The notes under the pieces were generated by a model, which was not told the origin of the DNA, did no database searches, and saw nothing but the letters and a program-made list of their open reading frames with translations. The position numbers and the translations under genes were made by a program. A DNA stretch of 64,000 nt from Leptonema illini DSM 21528. Lineage in GTDB: Bacteria > Spirochaetota > Leptospiria > Leptospirales > Leptonemataceae. Shown piece by piece: positions 1 through 8,454 of this stretch (position 1 is the first letter of the stretch; the number at the start of each line of letters is the position of its first letter). The stretch lies in NCBI RefSeq assembly GCF_000243335.1, contig NZ_JH597773.1, positions 2,385,728 to 2,449,727 of the forward strand, in the 5' to 3' direction.

Positions 1-73
1 TTAAAAAGCGGATTCCATCTTCGGGTAACCCCACATTGATCGAATCATCTCCCCATCCGTTCCAGCGTTTCAT
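1..73 (-). CDS. FAD-binding oxidase (alkyl-DHAP synthase-like), N-terminal fragment
   Basis: Only the first 24 codons are inside the window; the gene runs off the left edge. The peptide starts MKRWNGWGDDSINVGLPEDG. A RWNGWGD/E start followed by LPE is typical of FAD-binding oxidases of the alkyldihydroxyacetonephosphate synthase / D-lactate dehydrogenase type. Its ATG overlaps the stop codon of the upstream FadR-like gene by four bases (ATGA), so the two are almost certainly one leftward, translationally coupled operon. The family call rests on about 20 residues and is tentative. Confidence 0.55.
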   Translation of the reverse strand, partial: MKRWNGWGDDSINVGLPEDGIRFL

Positions 74-837
74 CGTCTCCCCCTTTTCTTCGATTTTGTT
101 GATGCCTGTTCGCTTCCTGCCGCCCCACCGGAGGCGGCAAGCCATATATCGATGCTGCGCCTCATCACGATGCGCACCTCTTCGGCGGCTCGCTCCGCAT
201 CGGGCAGAGCGGCCATAAGATCGGAATAAAACATACGTGACGATTCGCGGGCGCCGGGCAGCGAGAAATACAGCTCACCTGCCTGCCTGTAGACCGATGA
301 GAAGCTATTGAGAAGCATCGGATACACAGGATTGCCCGACTCGATACAGAGAAGGCGATGCAGCTGCCAGTCATAGATAGCAAAGGCATCGGCGGCGTCG
401 GTTAACAATGTCGAGCGTTGCAGATAGGCCTCGATTCCGGCTGCGTTGCGCCTCACGGCGGCGTAGCCATAGGCCGGCGCAAGGGCCAGGCGCACATCAA
501 GCAGCGACGAAATCCAGCCTGCATCAAGAAGCTCCTGCCGGGCCAGCGTATCGAGAATCGTCAGGCCGCCCTCTTCTCGATAGTTGCGAATGACGGTCGG
601 CTTGCCGTGCCGTATCTCAATCCAGCCGTCGCGGCTCAGCCGCTGCAACGCCTCGCGCAGAGGCTGACGATTCACGCCCAGCGCCAGAGCAAGCTCTCGC
701 TCTGAAGGCAACGCATCGCCCGGAACGCCTGCCATGATACGATCCAGCAACGCCTTCTCGATATAATCCGAAGGCCGAAGAGCGCCCGGCTCCGGTTCTG
801 TTTTCTCATGAGTTCTTTGCTGTGTCGAAAACGTCAT
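70..837 (-). CDS. fadR: FadR-like fatty-acid-responsive GntR regulator
   Basis: This 255-residue protein resembles E. coli FadR along its whole length, not just in the winged helix. The N-terminal GntR domain (about residues 22-90) has LPSERELALALGVNR, PLREALQRLSRDGW and RHGKPT. These keep the residues equivalent to the FadR DNA contacts (R47, R57, R61, H77). The C-terminal FadR_C domain has ADAFAIYDWQLHRLL, SGNPVY and a late SIDIW; S228 and W232 correspond to E. coli S219 and W223 of the acyl-CoA site. The reading frame stays open upstream to 1101, but the ATG at 837 is chosen because homology starts about 20 residues later and a FadR-type operator lies at 902-921, which must be upstream of the gene. 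It is coupled to the FAD oxidase downstream. The likely role is acyl-CoA-relieved repression of lipid genes, including itself. Confidence 0.85.
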   Translation of the reverse strand: MTFSTQQRTHEKTEPEPGALRPSDYIEKALLDRIMAGVPGDALPSERELALALGVNRQPLREALQRLSRDGWIEIRHGKPTVIRNYREEGGLTILDTLARQELLDAGWISSLLDVRLALAPAYGYAAVRRNAAGIEAYLQRSTLLTDAADAFAIYDWQLHRLLCIESGNPVYPMLLNSFSSVYRQAGELYFSLPGARESSRMFYSDLMAALPDAERAAEEVRIVMRRSIDIWLAASGGAAGSEQASTKSKKRGRR

Positions 838-901
838 TGTATCGCCTTTTCTTTTTCGAGAGCCGGCAGCCCTCACCATTTCGGCATTCAGATCACCCGC
901 T

Positions 902-923
902 CTGGTCGGAGGTCCGACCAGTT
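902..923 (-). promoter_or_regulatory. fadR: FadR-type palindromic operator
   Basis: A perfect 20-bp inverted repeat, CTGGTCGGAGGTCCGACCAG (902-921), sits 65-85 bp upstream of the FadR-like start. Its right part contains the core GGTCCGACC. Read on the minus strand, 907-923 is AACTGGTCGGACCTCCG, close to the enterobacterial FadR consensus (CTGGTC-N-GACC type). The most economical reading is autoregulation. The site could also control the divergent exported-protein gene at 1151. Confidence 0.7.
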
Positions 924-1150
924 CAAATCTGTGAGATTCCAGAAATCCTGTCAAACAAAAAAAAGCGGCTACTGGGGGTGGCCGGGGCGTGGGGGCAAAA
1001 AGGCAGATTGTCCTACTCGCAACTTCCATCGACATATTCGCATCCACTCGACTTTCTGCACTTTGTTTGTCGAAAAAACAGTTGAAACAGAAGCCCCGCA
1101 ATACACTGTTTTCAGTGCCAGGACCTCACAGTCCGATATCGCCAGGGAAT

Positions 1151-2154
1151 ATGAAGCACACACACACCTTCTTTATATCCTTTCAGCTCTCATGCTTCTG
1201 GGGCCTTGCTATACGGGAGCTGAAACACCATCCGGTTTATGGAAGGTCGCCGGTAAGATCACTGTGCCCGATAACAAAGGACGACTACACGCCTGCTCAG
1301 CGAACGGAGTATCCTACATCGCCAATAATGTATCCCTATTATCATCGAGAGATAACGGTTCCACATGGAAGGAAGAGCGATTCCCCGTAGAAACGGTAAC
1401 CATTGTATTCTGCAACCAGCATATTCTCATCGCCGGGAATATTTCTGACCTCAGAGTCAGTCGAGATGGAGGCCTCACCTGGTTGCAAACAACAGGCATT
1501 GACACTCCTCAATGGACGATGGACCCCGTTTTCGCCCGATGTGGCGAGAAGACCTTTGCCGGCATTAGCCAGATCGGCGATATGATAAACACTCCTGACA
1601 GCGGTGTTCTCTATTTACTCAGAGAGCAAACCTGGATACCATACGCCGACTGGAAACGAGGACCCGTCTATCAACTGCATTGCAGTGAACACGGACTCTT
1701 TCTGGGGGACGATACAAATATTGAAATCGTCAAACTGGACGATAGTCCAGTAAGCTGGCAGGTCACACTGAATGATGGCCTTCGGGTCCCCTGTCCGATG
1801 TACCGCTTTGGTTGCGATATCGGTCGCAGTGAACCCTTCCTGACAACGCCCGACGGGATTTTTCTTTTCACAGGCTGGGCTATTTTCAAATTTCGTAAGA
1901 ATTTGACTGGCTGGGATAACACAGGTACGACCATTCCCGATTCTTTCTACGCCGATGAGGTTATACACTGCAAAAATCAGATCTACCTGACCGGGAAAAA
2001 AGGACTGTTCCAGGTAAACTTCCAAGCGCCACCGAATATGGAAATCATTCCCGTCGATGGGCCTCCGGGTTCCGGCCGCAGCTACTGGTCTTCAAATGGT
2101 GACCTGTTATCCATCAATAGTGCTGGCGAGATCTACAGACATCAATGTAATTGA
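1151..2154 (+). pseudogene. exported beta-propeller (Asp-box/BNR) protein, out of frame at a CA repeat
   Basis: The body of this protein (frame open 1169-2154) is an Asp-box beta-propeller: SSRDNGSTWKE and SRDGGLTWLQ match the S-x-D-x-G-x-T-W motif. It contains many cysteines and ends RHQCN. The frame lacks a convincing start. A good start, ATG at 1151 followed by AAG, lies in another frame just upstream. That ATG runs into (CA)5 at 1157-1166 and then terminates at 1390. With four CA units the same ATG would read MKHTHLLYILSALMLLGPCY and continue into the propeller, a textbook export signal. The gene is therefore either switched off by repeat length (phase variation), a recent frameshift, or a sequence error. 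A weak AGGGA lies close before the ATG. Binding target unknown. Confidence 0.6.
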
Positions 2155-2237
2155 CATAGGAACGGGACTACAAGACAGAGAGCGGGTCGGCGCCTTTCAT
2201 TGAAAACAAGCTCTCTTGCATGAAAGATTTCGGTATG

Positions 2238-2270
2238 TGACCGGGGACTCACCATCGTTGTCCCCGGTCA
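2238..2270. terminator. hairpin between convergent genes
   Basis: An 11-bp perfect stem (TGACCGGGGAC at 2238-2248, complement at 2260-2270) with an 11-nt loop lies between two convergent genes. It has no U-tract on either strand, so it is a probable bidirectional terminator by position only. Confidence 0.45.
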
Positions 2271-2303
2271 TATAAACACATTCCGCCCGTGCCAAAGCTC
2301 TTC

Positions 2304-3629
2304 TCACGAATTGCGGAACTGTCGCTCCATCGCCTCATCAATCGGATAAAAATGCACGAACGCAATGCCTGCCATCATCAATGCGATGGGCAATGCCGTG
2401 AGCAGGATGCGGATTCCCGTCAGCGTTCCGTCGCCGAGTGTGCCCGACTCGCCTGCCGATGCGGAGTATCCGGCGAGGTCAAGGCCGAGGCCGGCCAGCA
2501 ATCCGCCCAGGGCAGCGGCGGCCTTGAACGAGAAATAAAAGAAGCCGTAAAAGAGCCCTTCGTGACGCTGCCCTGTTTTCCATTCGCTGTAGTCGATCGT
2601 CGACGGAACCATCGACCAGGGAAAGACGTAGATCGTCGACATGCCGGCGCCGGCGACGATCATCACGGCGATGACGACATACGGATTCGGATTCTCGATC
2701 AATAAAAGCGGAACAAGCATCAACGACAGAAGCGCCATTCCGGCGTTAAACGTAGATTTGCGTCCGATCTTCTTTTCAAGCCTCAGCCACAGCGGAAGCG
2801 TCAGAGCGGCGGCAACAAACAGACTTACAAAGGCAAGAGGAGTAAGAGCCTCGCTGCGCAGGTTATACTTGAAGTAATAATTCACAATCGTCGCCACAAC
2901 GGTGATGGCGGCAAGATGCACGATGATCGCTCCGTTCAGAAGCAGGAACGGCACGTTGCTCTTAACGATGCGCAGGCGCTCGATGAATCCCAGATGCTCC
3001 ACGATCGTAACGCGACTGCGCTCGTAGGTTGTGGCAAAGGTAACGATCGTAAAGACCGCAGCCAGCACACCATAGAGAAGACCGACATAACGAAAGCCTT
3101 CCTGAGGAGTGTCAAACGCATCGACAATCGGACGCGTCGCTCCGCCGACAAAGAGGATGGCCAGGATGGCAAAGGCCATGCGATAGGCGGTGAGGCTTGA
3201 CCTCTCTTCAGGGCTGCTGCTGATGCTTGCCGTGATAGCCCCATAAGGAACAGAGACGATACTGTAGGCCGTCGAAAAAAGCAGGAACGTGACAAGAGCA
3301 TATGCGAACTTCGCCTCGATCTGCGGAGCGGCGACCAGCAGAAAGAAGCTGATGCCGAAGGGAACGGCCCCAAAGAGCAGAAAGGGCCGTTTCTGCCCCC
3401 AGCGGGTTTGCAGCCGGTCGCTGAACGATCCGATCGCCGGATCACAGACGGCATTCCAGAGCTTCGCAATTGCGAAGATAAGACCGGCGGCGGCGGCGCT
3501 TAACCCGAATACGTCGGTAAAATAAAATACGATAAACAGCGTGACGCTCTGAAACGGAATACTTCCGCCGAAATCGCCAAGCGCATAGCCGATCTTTGTC
3601 TTCAAGCTTAATCGTTCTGTGTCTTGCAT
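2304..3629 (-). CDS. GPH-family (MelB-like) sugar:cation symporter
   Basis: This 441-residue membrane protein has the hydrophobic pattern of a 12-helix MFS carrier. The N-terminus (KIGYALGDFGGSIPFQ), WNAVCDPAIGSFSDR and TRWGQKRPF match the glycoside-pentoside-hexuronide:cation symporter family of MelB. Members import sugars or glycosides with Na+ or H+. It is the third gene of a leftward operon after the YdcZ-like protein (5186-5656) and the oxidoreductase (3702-5189), with a 72-bp gap. A carbohydrate or polyol substrate is expected from family and from the oxidoreductase neighbour, but the exact substrate cannot be read from sequence. Confidence 0.85.
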   Translation of the reverse strand: MQDTERLSLKTKIGYALGDFGGSIPFQSVTLFIVFYFTDVFGLSAAAAGLIFAIAKLWNAVCDPAIGSFSDRLQTRWGQKRPFLLFGAVPFGISFFLLVAAPQIEAKFAYALVTFLLFSTAYSIVSVPYGAITASISSSPEERSSLTAYRMAFAILAILFVGGATRPIVDAFDTPQEGFRYVGLLYGVLAAVFTIVTFATTYERSRVTIVEHLGFIERLRIVKSNVPFLLLNGAIIVHLAAITVVATIVNYYFKYNLRSEALTPLAFVSLFVAAALTLPLWLRLEKKIGRKSTFNAGMALLSLMLVPLLLIENPNPYVVIAVMIVAGAGMSTIYVFPWSMVPSTIDYSEWKTGQRHEGLFYGFFYFSFKAAAALGGLLAGLGLDLAGYSASAGESGTLGDGTLTGIRILLTALPIALMMAGIAFVHFYPIDEAMERQFRNS

Positions 3630-3701
3630 GAATCATCCTCTTTCTTCTTTCTCTTTGTGTGGGCGATCATCGCCCGGCTATATTTGAGCCACCCTTTCGT
3701 C

Positions 3702-5189
3702 CTATATATGAAACGCAGCTCGCAGAGGCAGTGCCTCTTCAAGGCGCCCCTCGACCTTCAATCTGCCCTGTAAAAAGGCCGTCTCGATCCTCTTTTTACC
3801 GAGCAATATGGCCGCCCACGTCCCTGCCGGAATCGTTATCGATAAGACGGGCTCGGCGGGTAACCCGACCTCAAGCCTGGGTTTGCCGTCCGCGATATAA
3901 AGACCGAAGGCCATGGCCGGCGCCGATCCGTCGGCAAGCAGCGAGATGCCGATGGTGCTGCTCCAGCCCTTTGCCTGACTCTCATCATAACGATCGAGCA
4001 GGTTCAGCGTAAGCGATTCGGCCTGCGATGCATAACGCTGCGTGCTACCGAAGAGGCGTGCGAGCAATCCCTCTTTCGACTGTAACTTTTTATCTGCGCG
4101 GCGAAGACGCATCCTGGTTAGCAGAGGCCATGTGGAATCAAGCTCTTCGACGAAGACCTCACGGTGTTCGACGGCCGAACGCTGGATGGCCAGGCTGAGG
4201 CGCAGAATCTCATAGCCCGATGTTCCATCAAGATCGGGCTTCGCCCTGCCCTGAATGGATTCGATGAAGTTCTGCGTCGCTCCGCGAAAGCCCTCCAGCC
4301 AGTCCGACGCAATATCTGAAAAATGCTGCCATCCCTTCTCGTTAAAGAGACTGATGATCGGCCCCGTATCAAGACGTCCCGTGCAGCGACGCACGATGGC
4401 GACGCCCCGGCTACCGCTTACCTCGAACCATTCGTCGTTCGCATAATAATCCGAGGGGATGGACAGCTCGGCCGCATGCGCGTACTCGCACATGCCGTAA
4501 CGCATCGGATCTCTGTATTTCCAGGTGACGACGGCAGGCGAATCGATCACCCCGTCGATGGAATCGATCCAGGCATGCACGCGATCGATGGAGCCGAGCA
4601 GATAGGTGGCCGCCGCCCAGAGATGATGACCGTGATCGAAGGTCTGCATGCCGCGTCCTTCTTCGCGCTCCTGCATACGCCATTTCCAGGACGAGGCCGG
4701 AACCTGCCATCCACCGAGACCGCCGCTGATAAACTTGATGCGCAGATTTGTCGGCGTACCTATCTCGCCGGCATCGATCATCTCGCGAAGACGCACAAGC
4801 GGCGGATAATAGATATAGTTATCCGTCAGTCGAAAGACGCATCCCGATGCCTTCATCGCCTCGATCATACGCCGGGCCTTCTTGAGATCGATCGTCATCG
4901 GCTTCTGTAGGGCGACATGCTTCTTTGCCCGCGCGGCGGCGATGACCATGGGCTCATGCAGTTTCTGCGGCGTCAGAATCTCCACGGCGTCGATATCGGG
5001 ATCGGCAAGCAGGGCATCGTAGTCCGTATAAACTCGTTCGGCATTCCATTCCTGTTTACGCTTCGCCACAAGGGTCGGATCGGTATCGCAGACGGCGAAA
5101 ATACGGGCATCTTCGCGGCCCGCATAACCCGGAGCATGCATGTCGGCGATGCGTCCGCAGCCGACGATGGCGACGTGTATCGGTCTCAT
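3702..5189 (-). CDS. Gfo/Idh/MocA oxidoreductase fused to an SCP2-like domain
   Basis: The first ~370 residues are a Gfo/Idh/MocA dehydrogenase: the Rossmann glycine motif IVGCGRIADMHAPGY at 8-22, an LQKP (Q95-K96-P97) where the family usually has EKP, and FDHGHHLWAAA in the substrate domain. The last ~110 residues are extra. They include GLYIADGKPRLEVGLP, a tryptophan followed by AAILLGKK and GRLKVEGRLEEALPL, which resembles a sterol-carrier-protein-2 (SCP2) lipid-binding fold. The 495-residue length exceeds the usual 330-390. Its start overlaps the end of the YdcZ-like gene by four bases. NAD(P)-dependent oxidation or reduction of a sugar-like, perhaps lipid-linked, substrate is inferred. 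The Glu-to-Gln change at EKP is conservative but worth noting. Confidence 0.8.
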   Translation of the reverse strand: MRPIHVAIVGCGRIADMHAPGYAGREDARIFAVCDTDPTLVAKRKQEWNAERVYTDYDALLADPDIDAVEILTPQKLHEPMVIAAARAKKHVALQKPMTIDLKKARRMIEAMKASGCVFRLTDNYIYYPPLVRLREMIDAGEIGTPTNLRIKFISGGLGGWQVPASSWKWRMQEREEGRGMQTFDHGHHLWAAATYLLGSIDRVHAWIDSIDGVIDSPAVVTWKYRDPMRYGMCEYAHAAELSIPSDYYANDEWFEVSGSRGVAIVRRCTGRLDTGPIISLFNEKGWQHFSDIASDWLEGFRGATQNFIESIQGRAKPDLDGTSGYEILRLSLAIQRSAVEHREVFVEELDSTWPLLTRMRLRRADKKLQSKEGLLARLFGSTQRYASQAESLTLNLLDRYDESQAKGWSSTIGISLLADGSAPAMAFGLYIADGKPRLEVGLPAEPVLSITIPAGTWAAILLGKKRIETAFLQGRLKVEGRLEEALPLRAAFHI

Positions 5190-5656
5190 CGCACGACCAG
5201 GATCAGGCCGACAAGCATGAGCGCCAGGCCGCCTATCTTCTTGAACGAGATCGGATCAACGGGCGAACCCAGCCATCCGAAGTGAGAGAGCAGAAGACCG
5301 ATCAACACCTGGCCTGTGACGAGAAGCAGGAATCCCGTCGCCGCCCCGCCCGTGCGCTCAGGAATGAGAAAGGTTACGGCAAAAACGATGGAGGCACCGA
5401 AGGCGCCGGCCAGAAAGAGCGGGCGACTGCCGGCCTGAAAGAGCTCGGTCATCGAGCCCGGGCGGAATACGAAAAAATACACGGCGGCAAGAGTGGCTCC
5501 AATCAGCCAGAAGAACAGATTCGCCGCAGCGGCGGCCTTCATGGGGCTACCGGCGACGGCCTGCATCTCGCCGCCCAGTCGGCCGTTCATGGCAAGGTGA
5601 AGGCCGATGGCCATGCCCACCCCCACCGTAATCAGTGCATAAACTAACTTTTCCAT
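5186..5656 (-). CDS. YdcZ/DUF606-type DMT transporter
   Basis: A 156-residue protein with five predicted membrane helices beginning MEKLVYALITVGVGMAIGLH and carrying ANLFFWLIGA and TGQVLIGLLLSHFGWLG, typical of the small YdcZ (DUF606) members of the drug/metabolite transporter superfamily. It is the first gene of the leftward operon with the oxidoreductase and GPH symporter; its stop overlaps the next start (ATGA). The substrate of the family is not established. Confidence 0.8.
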   Translation of the reverse strand: MEKLVYALITVGVGMAIGLHLAMNGRLGGEMQAVAGSPMKAAAAANLFFWLIGATLAAVYFFVFRPGSMTELFQAGSRPLFLAGAFGASIVFAVTFLIPERTGGAATGFLLLVTGQVLIGLLLSHFGWLGSPVDPISFKKIGGLALMLVGLILVVR

Positions 5657-5978
5657 ATTGAGATCTTCCTGAATGGTTTTTCTGGTTTTATGTTTTTCTC
5701 TATAAAACTTAACCCTATCGATTCCAATCGAATCCAGAGAATCGATTATCTCGATCTATGTAATGAGAACTCCCGTTTACGTAAACGGAAAATTTTGGTC
5801 ATACCAATCCATAAGAAGGCCGTCTTTCAGGTCAAGAGCAATAGAAGGGCTAAATTTCGGACAGTTCAGAGCGGAAAATGGGACGGCGGACCAACTTTGC
5901 CTTCTTTTGACAGAAAAAAAGTCCTCCGCTTCAAAATAGGATTGAACGCTGAGCTTTTTCGTGTACAATTCCTGTCGC
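5657..5978. other. intergenic region between divergent operons
   Basis: A 322-bp AT-rich, non-coding spacer separates the leftward transporter operon from the rightward glycogen synthase. It holds a 16-bp perfect palindrome (5773-5788, listed separately) and several ATCGATT-like words around 5716-5755, including CGATTCCAATCG. Promoters for both directions are expected here, but I could not assign clear -35/-10 pairs. Confidence 0.6.
5773..5788. promoter_or_regulatory. 16-bp perfect palindrome, probable operator
   Basis: CCGTTTACGTAAACGG is a perfect palindrome with a central CG-containing core of the kind bound by LacI/GalR-family repressors. It lies 117 bp upstream of the YdcZ-like start and about 190 bp upstream of the glycogen synthase. 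A sugar-responsive operator for the transporter operon is the simplest reading. No LacI-family gene is in the window. Confidence 0.55.
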
Positions 5979-7805
5979 ATGAGAGAAGCCTGGGTCGTCG
6001 AAACTGCATGGGAGGTCTGCTGGCAGCTGGGTGGCATCTATACCGTTCTTCGTAGCAAGGCGCCTGCGATGACGGCCCGCCTTCAGGATCACTACTGTCT
6101 GGTAGGTCCCTATAATCAGGCCACAGCCTCCATTGAGTTCGAAGAGACGAACGAAGATACGCCCTTTCATCGGGCGGCGGCCGAGCTGGCAGCGAAAGGG
6201 GCACATATCCATTGCGGTCGATGGCTTGTCAGCGGACGTCCGCTTGTCGTGCTCATCGACTTCCTCGCCTCCTGGAATAAGATCGCCGAGTGTAAGTACT
6301 TTTTCTGGAAGGATCATCAGATCGACGCCGGCGACGAGGCTGAGGTGAACGACGTCGTGCTTTTCGGCTACCTTGTCGCCGACTTCTTTCAGCAGCTGCA
6401 GGCGCAGATCGCCCTTCTTCCCGAGGCCGAACGTTACCCTGTCATCGGACATTTCCATGAATGGATGGGAGGGGCGGCCATCCCCATTTTAAAGAAGCGC
6501 CACGTCGGCATAGCGACGGTCTTTACGACACATGCAACGCTGCTCGGTCGCTATCTTGCGTCCGATGATCCTTTCTTCTACGGGCGGCTTCCGTCCATCG
6601 ACGCCTACAGAGCGGCCGGCGATCGCGGCATCTACAACCGCTTCGCCATCGAACGGGCCGCCGCACACGGCGCCGACTGTTTCACGACCGTGAGCGACAT
6701 CACCGCCGTCGAGGCCGAACATCTGCTCGGACGCCGGCCCGATCAGGTTCTACCGAACGGTCTGAACATACGACGCTTTGCCGCTCTTCACGAATTCCAG
6801 AACCTGCATCAGCTTTACAAGCAGGCCATCCATGAATTCGTCATGGGTCATTTTTACCCGAGTTATACATTCGACCTCGATAAGACGCTCTATCTTTTCA
6901 CGGCCGGTCGCTACGAATACCGCAACAAAGGCATGGACCTTTTCATAGAGTCGCTGGCGAGGCTGAACTTCAGACTGAAAGAAGAGAAATCGGATCAAAC
7001 CGTCGTCGCCTTCATCGTCACAAAGGCGCCCGTGCGCGCCATCAGCGTCGACGTTCTCAAAAGCCAGATGATGTTTCGCGATCTGAAGCATACGTGCGAG
7101 CGCATCAGCCATCGTATGACCGAACGCCTTCTGTATTCGGCCGCTCTCGGCAAGGTGCCGACGATTGAAGATCTGCTCGAAGAGAGCTCGCAGATGGCGC
7201 TGAAGCGGCAGCATCACGCCTGGAGGCGCCAGGGATGGCCGGCCATCTGCACGCATGACATGCTGCATGACGCCGAAGACGCCGTCCTGAATCAGCTGCG
7301 CACCTGTCATCTGTATAACGCACCGGAAGATCCGGTCAAGGTCGTCTATCATCCGGAGTTCCTGACCGGTACGAGTCCGCTGCTCGGCCTGGACTACGAT
7401 CAATTTGTTCGCGGAACACATCTGGGCGTATTCCCGAGCTATTATGAGCCATGGGGCTATACTCCGATGGAATGCGCCGCCCTGGGCATCCCCTCGATTA
7501 CAAGCGACCTTGCGGGCTTCGGTTCGTATATTCAGCGTCAGATGCCCGATCACGAAGAGAAAGGCCTGTACGTCTGCCGCCGTAATATGCTCAGCTTCGA
7601 CGACAGCGCCAATCATCTCGTCGATCAGCTCATGAGCTTTATCAAAACGAACCGTCGCGACCGCATCGAGATGCGAAACCGCGTGGAGAGCACCAGCGAC
7701 CAGTTCGACTGGAACGTGCTTGTCGAGAACTACTGGAAGGCGCATGACCTGTCGCTCTCGTTCTTCGAGCGCTTACAGAAGGGCGGATCTACAAAAGCGG
7801 AATAG
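5979..7805 (+). CDS. GT3-family (eukaryote-like) glycogen synthase
   Basis: This 608-residue protein matches the glycogen synthases of animals and fungi (glycosyltransferase family 3), not the bacterial GlgA family GT5. Diagnostic blocks, in order, are VVETAWEVCWQLGGIYTVLR near the N-terminus, HFHEWMGGAAIP, FTTHATLLGRYLA, LPNGLNIRRFAALHEFQNLH, AGRYEYRNKGMDLFIESLAR and FPSYYEPWGYTPMECAALG. It should extend alpha-1,4-glucan from UDP-glucose. The ATG at 5979 is preferred over a GTG at 5961 because homology begins four residues in; no strong ribosome site is visible. The regulatory arginine cluster of the eukaryotic enzymes is not obvious. It stands alone, without branching or debranching enzymes nearby. 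Confidence 0.9.
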   Translation: MREAWVVETAWEVCWQLGGIYTVLRSKAPAMTARLQDHYCLVGPYNQATASIEFEETNEDTPFHRAAAELAAKGAHIHCGRWLVSGRPLVVLIDFLASWNKIAECKYFFWKDHQIDAGDEAEVNDVVLFGYLVADFFQQLQAQIALLPEAERYPVIGHFHEWMGGAAIPILKKRHVGIATVFTTHATLLGRYLASDDPFFYGRLPSIDAYRAAGDRGIYNRFAIERAAAHGADCFTTVSDITAVEAEHLLGRRPDQVLPNGLNIRRFAALHEFQNLHQLYKQAIHEFVMGHFYPSYTFDLDKTLYLFTAGRYEYRNKGMDLFIESLARLNFRLKEEKSDQTVVAFIVTKAPVRAISVDVLKSQMMFRDLKHTCERISHRMTERLLYSAALGKVPTIEDLLEESSQMALKRQHHAWRRQGWPAICTHDMLHDAEDAVLNQLRTCHLYNAPEDPVKVVYHPEFLTGTSPLLGLDYDQFVRGTHLGVFPSYYEPWGYTPMECAALGIPSITSDLAGFGSYIQRQMPDHEEKGLYVCRRNMLSFDDSANHLVDQLMSFIKTNRRDRIEMRNRVESTSDQFDWNVLVENYWKAHDLSLSFFERLQKGGSTKAE

Positions 7806-7913
7806 CCCCTTCTTGCAGTTTCTGGTGGCAGTGCCACGGCCATGGCGAATACGGGCCGGCAAAATCCACATGAAAGGGCTTGCCCCGTCGCCTGACGCTG
7901 CAAAAACGGAGGC

Positions 7914-8450
7914 ATGAGGGCCTTTTTCAAGCTCACTGTCGCCTTTTCGCTCCTGGCCGGATGCGGGGTGAACACCGATTCGCCGGTCTACCCCATCTCG
8001 TCGCTTCTTGCGATCGGCGCTCCGACGCTGGTCAACCTCGAACCCGTCGCCTCCACCGATCCCGATGTCGCTCCGTATTTCAAGGTCTCTTATTTCGTAA
8101 CGAATCAGGAAGATGAGTTCATCGGCTACAACCTCTACGTGAGCAAGGTTCTGCTTTCAAGTGAGGCCATCATTACCGGAACTGCCGGATCGCCCTATCT
8201 GCCCGACGGCCTTGATCCGACCTTTCGCCACACGAACGATGAAGCAAGCACGCTCTCGACCGACTTAAAGACAGAGACGATCTCGTATTTCAAACCGCCG
8301 CCGTCGCCTGAGCATTTTCAATACTGTCGCGTCTATTATTTTGCCCTGCGAGCGGTGCTTTTAAACGGCCAGTACTCGCAGCCCGGACCGCAGCTTTCGG
8401 CCTGCATCACCGATGCGAACCACTGCCCTACCAGCAATGACTGCAACTGA
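7914..8450 (+). CDS. hypothetical lipoprotein
   Basis: A 178-residue protein starting MRAFFKLTVAFSLLAGCG, a signal peptide ending in a clear lipobox (LLAGC), so it should be lipid-anchored. The mature part resembles a small beta-rich domain with a cluster of cysteines at the end (CITDANHCPTSNDCN). I do not recognise the family. The next gene, rsmI, begins within or just after its stop codon, so the two are probably co-transcribed. Confidence 0.75.
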   Translation: MRAFFKLTVAFSLLAGCGVNTDSPVYPISSLLAIGAPTLVNLEPVASTDPDVAPYFKVSYFVTNQEDEFIGYNLYVSKVLLSSEAIITGTAGSPYLPDGLDPTFRHTNDEASTLSTDLKTETISYFKPPPSPEHFQYCRVYYFALRAVLLNGQYSQPGPQLSACITDANHCPTSNDCN

Positions 8451-8454
8451 AGAA

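Noticed and set aside
808-1168. Coding region upstream of the propeller in its own frame
   Set aside because: The open frame overlaps the FadR gene start and operator and has no export signal at its N-terminus; it is open by chance.
5282-5647. Several open frames of 100-330 codons opposite known genes (for example 5282-5647 plus, 6750-7745 minus, 10641-11600 minus, 52936-53613 plus)
   Set aside because: They are antisense shadows of well-identified genes with high-GC codon bias and show no family features.
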